In this document: one piece after another, positions 23,466 to 35,740 of the stretch
Position numbering within the stretch: position 1 is the first letter of the stretch
Layout of the letters: every line of letters starts with the position of its first letter
NCBI GenBank assembly: GCA_010015655.1
Contig: ML976679.1
Coordinates: forward strand, 217,613 to 281,612
Reading direction: 5' to 3'
Length of the DNA: 64,000 bases
DNA from: Bimuria novae-zelandiae CBS 107.79
Lineage: Eukaryota; Ascomycota; Dothideomycetes; Pleosporales; Didymosphaeriaceae
Program-made: the position numbers and the translations under genes
Notes under the pieces: generated by a model
What the model was told of the DNA's origin: nothing
Databases searched by the model: none
The model's input: the letters and a program-made list of their open reading frames with translations, nothing else

Positions 23466-24240
23466 CCTAGAATATAAAATCCTTACGCTTTATATACCTA
23501 CCTACTTATTATATATCCTCTAGCTTTTAGATGTAGTCTATTTCTCGCTATTAAAATTAAAGTACTCTTAACGTATTTAACACTTAGCGCGCTAACACGT
23601 TTACTATATTAATAAAAAAGGCTTCCTACTAGCGTTTAAACTTACGTTTTTTAACATGTTTTAGGAAGAGAACTACTAAATAGTATTTAAAGTATTAGGG
23701 CTTATTCCTTTTAACGTAGTAAAAATTTTAAATTAACTTAATATATAATTATATACTTTATTAGAACCCCTCCTCCTTATTACCCTATAGTAGTTAAAGA
23801 CCTTAAGTAATATACACGAATTTCGCTTTTAGTTAAGGCTAGTACTTAAGTCTATTAAAATATTATTAGTTATAGTCTCTACTAAGTTCTTATAACTAGT
23901 TAAGGGCGCTAAGCTAATACTATACTAAAACGTACTTTAATCTACCCGCATCTCTAAGCTTAAAGAGTAATTTAATATAATAACTAAAGGAAGTCGCGTA
24001 AGAGGAAGCAGCTCTAGAAAGGTGGCATCTTAGAGTATAGTAAGGTAGCAGATTAGGTAGCTGCAAGGCCATCTTCGACTGCGCAGCAGTCCAAGAAGGC
24101 CGTGGCAAGGGCGGTTAAGAAAGGGCGCCAGCAACTTAGCGTCGCTGTGGAACATGTAAAGGAGCTAGACACAATGCGCGAACCTGTAGGCAGGTTAAGG
24201 AGGTAATTTCTAAATTAGAAGCTAGTACGCAGTATATATT
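23466..24240 (+). pseudogene. Pogo H transposase, C-terminal part
   Basis: It begins LEYKILTLYIPTYLLYIL, followed by the LDVVYFSLLK block, which is the (S)HLLQPLDVxCFSxLK motif ahead of the third catalytic residue. The stretch at about 23.94-24.12 kb is less mutated than the rest. The minus-strand open frame there is a shadow with no family resemblance. Confidence 0.7.
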
Positions 24241-24331
24241 TTTAGATAGTAGTAGTAAAAAAAATTAATTCTAAGTAACATAAGATAGTCGTGCCAAGTA
24301 AAAACCGCCTGCTCGGTGGTGAAACTAGTTA

Positions 24332-24660
24332 TAACTTATATATATATATATATTATATTAAGATTACCTAAGTATAGCTCCCCTATTTAAAAAGTTAAAG
24401 AGAGTTTAAGATTTGAAATTTTGGTATTATGCTTAATTAGTCCTAACTGTGGCCCTTGCGATCCAACCCATTTACCAGCCTAGGTGGGTGGGCCGTTTCG
24501 CCGTTGGGGGGGGGGGGGGGCTTCGGGGTGAACCTCGATACCTTATGAAGAAGCTCGTTTTTCTGGCCGATCGGTGGCCGCCCACCATGATTTCCATTCA
24601 CAACGCCCATAGTGATCGCCACTAAAACAACGAATTAAAGACATTGAGAGGTAATTCAAC
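24332..24660. other. TA microsatellite and low-RIP island with a 15-G run
   Basis: A (TA)n tract at about 24336-24356 is followed by AT-rich DNA. From about 24430 to 24660 the composition becomes ordinary, with uninterrupted G24506-24520. No open frame or terminal repeat was found. Positions 24541-24576 match 63341-63376 in inverted orientation with two mismatches in 36. Confidence 0.6.
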
Positions 24661-26029
24661 TTAGTAAAAATATTAAAATTTATATAAATAAACTATTATA
24701 ATATTTTTATAGTATTATACTACTTATAAAAGTTATTTTTCTTTCCTGCACGTATAATCCTTCGCACCTGCTGTAGAATAGCATCTACTTATTAATTAAT
24801 AACCTCTAGGTAAAGCCTATTATTTTTTTACTTATTACTTTTTACACTCCTTAGTGTTATAGCCAGGAGTAAAATTCTTTATTATACAGTTTTAAATTTA
24901 TAGCTAGGCATGCTCTAATGCATTAATCTTTAAAAAATAACTAAACTACTATAGTCTCTTAATATGCTTTATAATTAAATAGTCAGGCGTAATATAACTT
25001 TTATAATCTAGGACACTATCCTAGAGCAGAATAGTACGTATGCCGGTCCTATTAAGTAAATTAATCTATAAGGCAACCTTCTTAAGTGCACCTTTATAAT
25101 GTTAGTACCTATTAACCCCTCCTCGGCTCCGATCACCACGTTTGTAGTCTAATCTTTAAAGGAACATATTGCAACTTCTTAGTGTTATATTATAGCGCCT
25201 ATTTATGTTACTATCACCTACTAAAATAAGGGCTGCCTAAGCTTATATTTAAAGCTTATTATCGCGGGCCTTCGTGTCTTTATTTAGGCTATTAATATAA
25301 GCCTTAGCTACTACCGTTTCCTCCCTAGTCTTTTTATAATAAACGTACTAAAGACCTTTATAGTTATAGCGAAAGGTGTTATAGAACTATCGATAACAGT
25401 TCTTATAATTATATTTATATTTAACGTTATTATCCTACTTTTTATACCTTTTATACTAAGTCCTCTGCATGCCTTGCTCCTTGCTAATTTAAGCTAGAGT
25501 CTTATCTATAAAAGCAGTCCTCTAGAAGTTAAAGCCTTAATTATTATATTCTATATACTTATTAGGGTCATGCTTAAGAGCCTATTTATATCGCTTCTTC
25601 CCTTATTTAGGTATAAGGTGTAGCTTCTAACCTAGTCTGCGCCTCGCGTAGCCTGCCTTATATATAATATTTTGAAAGGTTATAATACTTATCCTAAATA
25701 TAATTTTACTAAAATTAGTATTTATAATAGCTCGCTAGCTCTCCTCCTCTTAGTTAATACGCAACGTAGTAACTAAGGTAATAATAAAATCTTTTTAATT
25801 CTAAGTTAATAGCTTTAATTAAACTTTTCCGCGAGCTCCGCTAGCGACACCCTGGCTTCTAATTTAAATATAATAGATTAGCGCGCCTTAATTGAAAGCT
25901 TTCCTTTCTAGTGACGATTTCCACTTATTTCTGTACCAAAAGCTCTCATATTGGCTGAGTTATGGGTGGTTAAGTATTTGGTGTTGATACGTGTGGCATT
26001 TTGTTGTGGTCTTAGCGAACCAAACTTTA
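24661..26029 (-). pseudogene. Unidentified decayed coding-like tract
   Basis: The minus strand gives the more protein-like translation, for example TREETVVAKAYINSLNKDTK near 25.3 kb and ILVGDSNINRRYNITLRSC near 25.2 kb, with many TAG/TAA codons that would revert to Gln or Trp. No family was recognised. It could be an older transposon body or a host-gene relic. The fragment at 25.9-26.03 kb is less AT-rich. Confidence 0.35.
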
Positions 26030-26229
26030 GTCCCATGACTGTATCTATAATTAAGATTATAATTAATTATACTATATAGAGCCACCAAATCGCTAATACT
26101 CTATATAATAATTGCTAAGTTAGATCTTATAGTCACCCGAGTAACTATCGTCCTTAATTAATCTAACAATTAGTATAAATAGCTATTTATTCGAAAGGAT
26201 ACTGCCTAGAAGAACGGCCTCTAGTAGTA

Positions 26230-29200
26230 CGTAAACCTTGCTATAATAATAGTAAATTTACCTATGTTAATAGCACTAATTAAACCGCAACTTACAGATT
26301 ATAATAAGGAAGCTATATTAATAGCTTACCTTATTACTACTTAGTAAAAGCTATACTAGTATGAATATAAGGGATAGCAGTATAAGGACCTTAAGTTTAA
26401 GTATTAAAAGAAAGCTTAGTAAAATTTTACTTAAATATTAGTAAAATAACTACTATAAGATACTTTTACCTAATTAAGAATAAGAATATTTTATATAAAT
26501 AGTTAATAACGCTTAAAAAGTACCTTACACTATCTAATATAACACGTTAATAAGACCTTATTATATAATATAAAGCCCTTTAGACGCCACCGCGTGGCAA
26601 TACGCATAAGAAAGAAATTGATAATTGTACTTATTATTATATTGGGTGAAGCTACGAACAGTAGGTATACATGAGTAGCTGTAAACAACGCTAGTACAGG
26701 ATGGATAGTCGCATCACAACATAGGTGAGACGCCACTACAAGTGGGGAAAGGGAGACTCCAAACCGTGACATATCTAGATCTAGGGCATAAGAAGATTTT
26801 CTTATCGCCTGCTAAATAATTATTCCTAAGTATAGTATATTAGGCCTGTGAGCCTTAATGAATCTAGAGGATACTAGCACCCCTATATTATTAATAAAAG
26901 ACTGTACTCGGGAAATTTATAACCTACCTTAAGTATGTTTAATTAATATTAATAAGACTTAGCTCTATAGCTATAGAACTAGACACTGCTACGCCTAAGC
27001 AGTAAAAGAAGAAGAATAGTACAAAAAGTAAACCTTAATACCTATATAGCCTAAAATACTGTTAGACTAAATGCTAGTTAATTAACGCTAAGCACCAAAG
27101 ATAACAAAAAACTATATTAATATTATAGGTTAAAAGAAGCTAAATGCTGCCTTTACCGCAAATTATAGCCTAAGAAATAAAATTAATAAGGCACTGAACT
27201 AGTGGCGTGTAAAGTAGTAAGATAAGAAAATTATTATAAATAATAGTAATCCTCCTACTAAACTAACTACAAATACGGTATATTTTATGCCTTAAAATAA
27301 GAACAAAGAGCGTTACGCTTTATAAAAGACTTAAGAGCTCTGCGCTCTATATAAAGATACTAATAAGGATTTAGCTTAGTTAACTATAGATATTAGCATG
27401 AAGCCTAAAGACAGACTATTTATAACTATAAGTGTAGAAGAAGATATTAATAAACTTAGTAATTAATAGATACTTAATCCTAGCTCTAACACCTATATTA
27501 TTAATAGTAAAGACTAGGTAGGATAGACAAGAGAGTATAATGCTAGAAATACTAATTTTATAGGTGCTAGTATAGACCACGTTTAGAATACTACTTAAAA
27601 AGTATAAAGCTTCAGGTAAAGACGCTAATAAGAATTAAAATATTAAAACTTACTTATATTACCTACGTCTAAAAATATATTACTAATTTTATTAGCCTAG
27701 CACGTTGCCGCAAGATTAACATATATTTTAATTTAAGCTAAGACCTACTATATAAAAGTAATCTAAAGACGATACTTGCATATTTAGAATATAATAGGGT
27801 TTATTACCTAGTAGATACTAATGCATCCTGCCATTTAAAGCCTACGCCTTTATTATCTTTCGGAACCACTTACAGACCTTCGAAGGCTCCACGCCTAGAC
27901 TAGATTGTTAACGCAAGAACAGCTTATCAGATATAGGGCCACCTAGGGAAGAAGGCTATGGAACACCTAATGGCGAACGTTAACGGAATTATTATTAAGG
28001 CGACAATAATGACTTTTATACAATCTATATAAAGTTAAAATTAATAAAGTAGATATTTTAAAGGCAATAAGAAGATTAACTAAGAAGGGTTTTTATTAAA
28101 TTATAATTAATATAATTTATAATTAATATAATTTAATTAGTACCGCAAGGGGAAGTCTACTTAAACGACGATTAATAAGATAGTTACTTAGTTACCTAAT
28201 ACTTAAAGTAGCATAAAACTTTTATATATTTAAATTAATTAAAGCCCTTTTTAAAATAATAAATTATTTAGAATATACGCAAGATACAGTGCGTCTTTAC
28301 TTAAAACGTAATAGCTATTAAGATAGATAATAATTATAGATACAGTATATCGCTGAACTTTCTAAAAGAGCTCTATAAAGATCTTAGTATTTAATATAAG
28401 CTATAAGCAGAATACACTAAGGAGTAAAATAGACCAGTAAAATAAGTAAAATTTCTCCTTATCATCTAAGCAAGAGCTATAAGAATTTAGGCAGGACTAC
28501 TAAAGTTTCTAACTTATAAGCTAATTTAAATAGTAGCATATGTACTAAATTAGACCCCTACAAAAGCATTATAATAGAAGACACCGTACGAGATTATCTA
28601 AGGAGTGTAATTAAAAGTTTAATATATGCGTCTAATAGGCTATTAAGCCTATATCCTTAATTAATTACTAAAGCGCGTAGATAAGCTTAAATCAAGAGCG
28701 TTAACTAGCTATCTTATTAGCTATAACTTAACTAACATCTTTAGGATCTGGCTACCTACGAAGGACCAGGTTATACGCACCTAAGACGTGGTATTTAACA
28801 CTATAAGGTTTTATAAAGGACCTTAATGCTACGCATAAGAATTGCTTATTAAAAAGGTTATTAAGCTTCTAGTATTTCTAGAATAACTTAAATCTAATAA
28901 TATAGTAATTAAAGAATTACTAACAACTTAATAATAATATTAATAACAAACCTAAGACGCACCTACGCTCTCTAAGTCTTAGGTAGGAGGTAAGGATACT
29001 AAGGAGATCGAGTAAAGTTAACTAGAATAGTTTAGTAGAGGATTAATAATCCTAGCGGACTTAGTATTAGATTAATAAGAGCTCTTAGCTACCTAGCTTG
29101 AAGGCTATATACTAAATTAATATTAGAATAACGCTCGTAGATATTAAAACCTTAATCTTAGTATAAAGAATATTATTAAAGGCCTACAACGCACACGACG

Positions 29201-30960
29201 AAATGCTAATCTTTAAGGACTAAAGAGATAGCACTCTTACGCTGTCTTATATACAGGATTAGTTAGTAACTACTTTAAGGCTTTTTTAACTACTTTAAAG
29301 TCTAAGCTTATAAAAAAAATGTATTATACTTAGGTTTTAAGAGCTTCGTAATTATATTAAGAGCTAAATTATTATTAGTTTAGAGAGTAGTTTTAAGAAG
29401 CTATAGAAAAAGAGTATATTAAGATCTAATATAAAGGCTACTTTACTAAGATAATATAAATAATAAAGACTACTAACGTAGAGGTGCTACCACTAATATA
29501 AGTATTTATATATAAGTTTAGTGAGAATAGCTATATATATTAATTTAAGGCACGACTTATTGTTCGCGGCAATTTATAATAGCTATATAAGGATACCTAT
29601 GTAGCTATACTAGCTACTTAAATATGTTAAGCACTTGTTGTAATAGCTAATTAATTTAGAATAAAGCTACTTTAATACAACGTACTAAACGCGTTTCTTA
29701 ATACTATACTTAATTAAAAGCTTTACGCTTAGATACCTAATAGTTTTTAAGAAAGATAGAAAGCTACTATAGGTGCTAAGAGGCCTATACGAACTAAAGG
29801 AATTACCGCTCCTATAGTATAAGAACCTAAAAGGGACACTAAAGTTTCTAGGCTTAATACCTCTCCTAGGATTTCTATACCTCTTCGTTAATAGCTAGTT
29901 AATTACATTTATCTATATTAGTAATATTATTATAGCTTTCTACCTATTAAACAGGTATCTACACTAAGAGTTAGAGAAGAAGCTTAATAAATATTATATC
30001 TTAAAACACCTTAAAGAACTTCAGTAGTTCTTAGACATAGGCGTTGTTTAAGACACTAATATACGTATAATTTACTTAGTATAGGACGTCTATATTAATA
30101 AGGTTACTACTAAGTATAATATTACTTCTACTAGCTGCCCAGTAGAGGTGTCTTTACTAGTAAACTACCTAGAATAATCTTTAAAAGTACTGAATAATGC
30201 TCGGACGAAGATAAATTAAGAGCTTATAGGCTACTTTGCCTATTTAATATAGTATACCTAACCTAATCTAGCTTGCGCTCACGTTATCTACGCCTTATGT
30301 TTAACTAATTCTAGTGAAGTACACGTTAAATCTATTCGAAGGGTGTGGGGTTATATTCTTAATACAAAGTATCGAGCCTTACAGGCATAAGCTATAGAGA
30401 AAGGAGGTATTTAGAAGTATTTTATAATACTATAGGACTACTATAATCTAATCTTCTTTATGGTATCTAATGCTACTTTTACTAATAATATTAAGACGTG
30501 CTAATGCTTTTAAGAATATATATTTTAGTTATTTAGTATAACTATTAACTAAAAGTTAACACTCTAACGTACTATTATAAAATTAATAACTAAAGTAGAG
30601 CTACTTGCTCTATTACTTTCTAAGTTAAAAATAAAGAAGTAGTGCCACCTATTTAATAGACTATTTTTAAAGCTTAACTAAACGCCTATTAGTTAGTATG
30701 ATAACCAATAGACTGTGGATATAATTATAAAAGAAATAGACAAGCTTAGTATAAAGCTTAAATACGTTAATACCGACTAGAACTAGATCTGCTAGGAATT
30801 TAAAGAGAATCGCCTCTATATACACTAGAAGTCTCCAAACTAGATGCTAATTAATAGCATAATAAAGATCTTTTCTTAACAAAAGCATATCGAATTCGTA
30901 TAGTAACTATACCTTATAGATATTCGCTTAAAGGTTCGTGAGATGGAGGATATTTGAAAA
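26230..30960 (+). pseudogene. Copia L gag-pol polyprotein remnant
   Basis: Domains in order. Gag: LSNITR-QDLII-YKAL at about 26.53 kb, then TPPRGNTHKKEIDN. Protease: DTNASCHLKPTPLL at about 27.82 kb, equivalent to DTGASCH with Gly changed to Asn. GAG-pre-integrase: YQI-GHLGKKAMEHLMAN at about 27.92 kb, in a locally less mutated stretch. Reverse transcriptase: VLRGLYELKELPLL-YKNL at about 29.77 kb (ALYGLKESPLLWYxTL in functional copies), then FIYISNIIIAFY where YVDD would be. RNase H: VEVSLLVNYLEQSLKVLNN and QELIGYFAYLI-YTQPNLA (GSLAYLxxxTRPDLA) to the end IEFVQQLYLIDIRLKVREME. Stops throughout; not functional. Confidence 0.82.
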
Positions 30961-31001
30961 GGTTTATCCTTACGTCGTGGATTGACTACAGGATAAGGGG
31001 G

Positions 31002-31198
31002 TGTGTGATAGTTATGAGGAGACGCGGATCGCGTGTGTCACGTGACGGTGGTCTGGTGCTACTTCCTCATCTTATCAAGCACCTCTTACCTTAACAGTAT
31101 TATAGATACGTTATAGACCCTACTGCTGGCCCGTGGAGAGCGGTTCAGCAACAGTAGACAGAACACTACACTTCAATACAATACAATTTACTGCAACA
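31002..31198 (+). repeat. Copia L candidate 3' LTR
   Basis: It starts TGTGTGATAG directly after a polypurine-like tract and ends CTGCAACA. Composition is ordinary, unlike both sides. Its partner was not found. The 197-bp length is similar to the LTRs of other elements here. Confidence 0.55.
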
Positions 31199-31259
31199 TT
31201 AACTCTACTCTTACCCCCTATATACTACTAGCTTATGCAAGCTATAGTTATAGGTATAT

Positions 31260-32113
31260 TACGCGTCTTATTACGGGTCTACCTAAGCGTTATAAGCTCT
31301 TTAATAGTAATATTATTAAATTTAGCTTTTTCTAGAAAGGTAAGTAGCTCTATAGCTTTTTAATTATTAACTTTACTATATAGCCTTTTAGTCCTTTATA
31401 GAATCACGTTAGTTTAAAAATAATATCTCTTACTTAAATTGCTTTATCCTTTATAAGCAACTAGATTCTAAAGATATTTATTAAATTATAGTCTATAAGA
31501 TATCTTATAAGAGCTCTAGACTCTAGTTTATTACCTTTCTTATTAGACAAATTTTAGATATACGCTTAATAGCCTATAGGACGCAAGTAGTTTACCTTTC
31601 GCTTTACTCCCTACATAATCTTATATAGAGTCTTCCAACTTAGCGCTTTAGTTAGTGTACGATTTAGTATATATACTACTGTTCTAAATAGCTTATTTAA
31701 TAATAACTTCAGTAGGTTTCTTTTAAGCCTTATAGCTTAAGCATAAATAATATTAGTCTTGCCTAATTACTTTATAAAACTATTTTATTTATTTACGTAT
31801 TCTGCTTATAGCTTAAACTAGATCCCTAGCTTAGCACGAAGCTCCTCTAATATATTCAGTGTAACTCTATATCTCTAGTTATTATTAGTCTTAATTACGG
31901 TAACATTATTATTAAAGATACGTTATATCTTATACATCCTATAAATAAGCTAGCGGTTTAGGAATATTTTTATATAGTATAGAAAGTAGTTAATTTCGTG
32001 CTACTTACTATACTAATTTACTATATAATCTGTAACTTAGTTACTGTTAAGACAAGAGTCTGCTTCTTAAGGTAGTAGCTATATAAAGTCTATAATAACG
32101 CGATAGAACTTTT
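31260..32113 (-). pseudogene. Copia M integrase remnant
   Basis: Minus strand reads NNVTVIKTNNNQRYRVTLNI and ELRAKLGI-FKL-AEYVNK, then SFIK-LGKTNIIYA-AIRL, LLNKLFRTVVYILNRTLTKA, LSWKTLYKIM-GVKRKVNYL and RPIGY-AYI. These match the core and C-terminal part of copia integrase (GIxxExxxxxxxxQNGxxERxxxT ... YLLNRTPTKALxxxTPYE). The catalytic Glu region reads NSFIK, with Glu changed to Lys. The frame continues to about 31.26 kb and is then lost next to copia L. Confidence 0.8.
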
Positions 32114-32115
32114 TA

Positions 32116-33888
32116 AGCTAGGGCATATAGTTTCCGGCCACATAGGGTTTCCGGCCACCCCACCAAAACGCGACACCTGCACAAAATACGCGATTTTTTA
32201 ATATAACGCTTATGAATATAGACACACGCGAGATAGATATATAATTAGTTATTAATAATTTTAATATAGATATTTATACTAGCTAGCGCGTAGCTACTAA
32301 GGTATATAGCCTTCCTTAATCTACGCTTTAGGACTAACTACGCGGCGCGATAACTAGCGCGGCTAGCTATTAGCACTAGTAGTAGCTAACTCCTTTATAG
32401 GAGGACTTTTTAGTAGAGTAGATTCTTAAAGAAGACGCGCGCGCCTACCCTCCCTTATACGCTTATATATAAGAAATAGCGAATTAAATTCTGCGTATAA
32501 ATAGCGATAATTAGCCTATAGGTAAACTCTAGGTATCCCACTTTATTAAGCGCCAGCCACGCATAGCCTTAGTAGTCGGTAGAAAGCTAGAGGCTTAGAG
32601 AGCTAATGTAGTAACTCCAGAGCACATGCGTACCTTCCTAGATCTCTATGAGCAGATTAGACGCCGGCTCAATATACGGGCGAAGAATACCTACAATATG
32701 AATGAGACTGGCGTTGCTCTAGGGGTATGTACTAACACCAGAGTACTCTCTAGTAGCCAGAAGAAGAAAGCTTATATATAATCTCTAGAGAATTATAAGT
32801 AAGTCTCTATAATTAAGTGCGTATTAGCGATAGGGCGAAAACTACGCTGCGTAGTTATCTTTAAAGGCTAAAGTTTATAAATAACATAGTTTTCTTTATC
32901 CTATATACCTGACTAGATCTATATAACCTCTAAGAACGAATAGACGTTAAAAGTAATAAGTATTAAGTAGCTATAGCGTATATTTATTCTTAAAATGAAT
33001 ATAAGTAATAGCTAGTATTGTCTTCTTATCCTCGATAGTTATAGTAACTATATTAATATAGACTTTTAATAGTTTTATAAGTAGTATTAAATTAAGCTCC
33101 TATATTTACCTACGTATACTTTATATATCTTATAGCCTCTAGACCTCGCCCCTTTCTTTATTATTAAGTTTAGTTACTAACGCTAGATCTAGAAGCTTAT
33201 ATTACTTAATAACGCTACGCTTATTAAGAAGGAGCACTTTATTACTTACTATTATTAATTTAAAAAGGAAGGCTTTATAGAGCGTATAATTTAAGCTAGC
33301 TAGTAGGCTACTAGTATCTACCTATTTAATATTAAATACGTGCTTAGCTCGTCGTAGCTCTCCTAGAGGCATACTATGCCTACGCATTAGTAGCAGCCTT
33401 AGCACTAGCCTTAGAGCTTCTTCTCTACTCCCTAAGGCCCTAGGGATCTATATCTGGCTTAGCACAAGGTGCAGAGCTACGAGAACCTAGGTTACAAGAC
33501 AAGATTTCTCTTATAAAAAGCAGGTAAGGCGCTAGTAGCTATAAATACTTAAGCTATAAGACTAAAAGCAGAGAAAAGACGCCTTAAGTAATAACTAAAA
33601 ACTACTAGCTCTTAGTATCTTTAAAAGCGCGTTTAAGTAAACCTAAATTAACGCTTTATAAAGGTAGGAACTATTAGGGAGGCTATACGCGTAGTTAAGG
33701 CCTTAGTAGCTTAGTAAAGTAAATATACTATAGAAAGAGCCATGGAAATAGTAATAGTAGCTATAGTAGTAGCTACTCTACAGCCTATGTATACTTCATG
33801 GCAATTGTAATAAGCGTTGTTGAGATATCGCGTGTTTTGTACAGGTGTTGCGTTTTGGCGGGGTGGCCGGAAACTATATGCCCTAGCT
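32116..33888 (+). mobile_element. Pogo I: 1773-bp pogo-like transposon nested in copia M
   Basis: The ends begin AGCTAGGGCATATAGTTTCC in inverted orientation, with TA at 32114-32115 and 33889-33890. The left TIR holds GTTTCCGGCCAC twice before a CCCCACCAAAACGCGAC block. The right TIR holds it once. A transposase remnant lies on the plus strand. Confidence 0.9.
32200..33810 (+). pseudogene. Pogo I transposase remnant
   Basis: YNMNETGVALGVCTNTRVLS at about 32.69-32.75 kb is the first catalytic block of a separate Fot1 subgroup (NMDETGVxLG) with Asp changed to Asn. LPTYTLYIL-PLDLAPFFII near 33.11 kb is the conserved block that in this subgroup reads SHxLQPLDVxxFxPLK. Downstream GFIERII-AS and NIKYVLSSS fit the C-terminal region. 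Numerous TAG/TAA codons make it inactive. Confidence 0.8.
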
Positions 33889-33890
33889 TA

Positions 33891-35740
33891 GGTGCAAAGT
33901 CTTCTTACTATTTTTAAAAAATTTATTTTAAGAGTTTTAATTTAATATATATATTATAGAAGTCGCTGTCTCTGTCTTTTACTTATAGGCCTGTTATATA
34001 ATTAGCTAGCTTCTTAACTACCTTCTTATTAGAATAGCCCTAGGTACTATAAGCTATCTTATAATTAATTATAAGATTACGTTAAGGATCATTTAAAGGT
34101 TAGTAAGTTATACTAAAGGATAATAATAAGCGTATATTTAGGCGACAGCTAGTATTAGCGTTAACTAGCTAGTAGCTGTTATTATACTCTAGCTATATAA
34201 CTACGGTGTTTTTACTAACTTTATATAGTAAATTATATTTTAAGTTAAAGTAAATTTAATTTAAACGATAGCGTGCTAAGCCTATAAGGCTTATTAAGAA
34301 GTCTTTAGCTAAGGTAACGTGTGTTAGAGTAATAGGTAATAGTCCTCTTAGTGTTTTTATAATTAGTATTATGCTACCCTATATAGTAATCTTAATATAG
34401 CCTATTCCTACTCTTATAAAGTTATGAGCGTTGGCTTCGTATTCTCTCGTTTATTTAGGCCAGGACTTAGTCTTAACAATATAAGTGTTTAAACTAGGAT
34501 TAAGTATAAACTAGTTACTTAATAAGTTGTAGCTACTAATATTATTAAGCGTTAATAGAGCTACTAACTCCTTAGTAGGTTTAATACTATTATTAAGTAT
34601 TAAATTCTTATTACGCTTGTCACGCTCGTCGCGCTTATTAATTATAATAGTATTAAATACTATATATTATATAGTGTAGGTCAATAGATTAGAAGGAGGC
34701 TTACTATTGTTAATAGTAACTATAGGCTTAGAGTTTAACTAAGTTACCTTTTAGTTTTATATAGCTTTTTCTACCCTTGCTTTTAAGCTTAAATTTTTAG
34801 TAAAGGCTACTACTACCTTTTTAGTAGCCTCCTTATGATTATATTTTTAGGGTTAGTTAGGAGTCTTAGGGTTTATTACCTAGCACTTAGACTATAAGTG
34901 TCTTTTACTATAAAGGTATATACCGCTTTAAGAAGGGTTATTACTTTATAGTATTATTAGTTTTATTATCTTTAGCTCTACCGCGTGTGCACTAAAGCTT
35001 ATACTAATTAGATATATACGCTTTAGATATGCTAAGAACTTACTAACATAGTCCTTTACTAATAGGACTTTTATACTAAGTCTCTCCTTTTAGATTAGGT
35101 CTTGCAGACCTGCTATTTTATATTTAAGATTAATTATTTTATAGGTAACTAAGAAGTCTTCCTACGTATAAGCATCTTTAGTTTCTAAAAGTTTAATAGC
35201 CTTACACTAGCTAGTAACCTTAATTTAATATTAAAGCTACTCTTTAACCTTTTTACCCTTTAGCGGTCTCTAATAATCCTTATATTTTATTATTAAATCG
35301 CGACAACGCGTTATATCTAATAGTGCAAAATATTTTTAAAGGTTATAAGTTATTAGTGTAGCGTACTTTTATTCTTAATTAAATATATGTAATACACTGC
35401 TATCGTCTTACTAATTTTAAAATTAAAGTTTATTAGAGCCTTAAGCTAATACTTATATTTTAGATCCTTCTTCTCCTATCGCTTATACGCCAAACAATAA
35501 TTAGCTTAATACTTAGTGTTTAAGCTAGTATATAATATAGCTTATTAGTTATAGTTACTTAGCTAAGGTTCTGTTAGCTCCTCTAACTGGGGTAGCTAGT
35601 TTACTATAATATTTAAGTTAATATACTTTTAAAGTTAATTCTTTTGCGCTATATTTTTTATAAATAAATAACTATTTATACTGATCTTCTAATTAGCTAA
35701 GTATAATTATAACCCTTATAATTACTAGGTCCGCTTTGGT
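33891..35740 (-). pseudogene. Copia M gag and protease-region remnant
   Basis: On the minus strand near 34.9 kb YLYSKRHLQSKCQVINPKTP follows the spacing of a copia gag zinc knuckle (CxxCKxxGHLxxxC), with Tyr and Ser at positions where Cys is expected and the final Cys kept. The rest is Lys/Asn-rich with stops. Family assignment rests on this motif and on the integrase across pogo I. Confidence 0.6.

Larger units (their letters stand above)
18857..24329 (+). mobile_element. Pogo H: Fot1-like transposon containing nested pogo C and pogo E
   Basis: The left end begins ACGTGTTTCACCACCAAGCG after TA (18855-18856). The right end is the reverse complement of ACTAGTTTCACCACCGAGC, followed by TA (24330-24331), with a shared GGTTTTT(G/A)CTTGGCACG further in. 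Removing C and E with one TA each leaves about 1.83 kb, the standard size of pogo elements here. The plus-strand transposase frame resumes across both insertions. Confidence 0.85.
26030..31198 (+). mobile_element. Copia L: RIP-degraded Ty1/copia element lacking a recognisable 5' LTR
   Basis: Plus-strand gag-pol remnants run from about 26.2 kb to 30.96 kb, followed by a purine-rich tract (GGATAAGGGGG at 30991-31001) and a GC-normal candidate 3' LTR. No matching repeat was found upstream of the gag region, so the 5' end is either truncated or diverged past recognition. The left coordinate is therefore approximate. Confidence 0.75.

Noticed and set aside
23920..24108. 62-codon minus-strand frame
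   Set aside because: It overlaps the C-terminal part of the pogo H transposase and has no family resemblance.
26530..26772. 80-codon minus-strand frame
   Set aside because: It overlaps the plus-strand gag of copia L (YKAL-TPPRGN), which is the recognisable reading.
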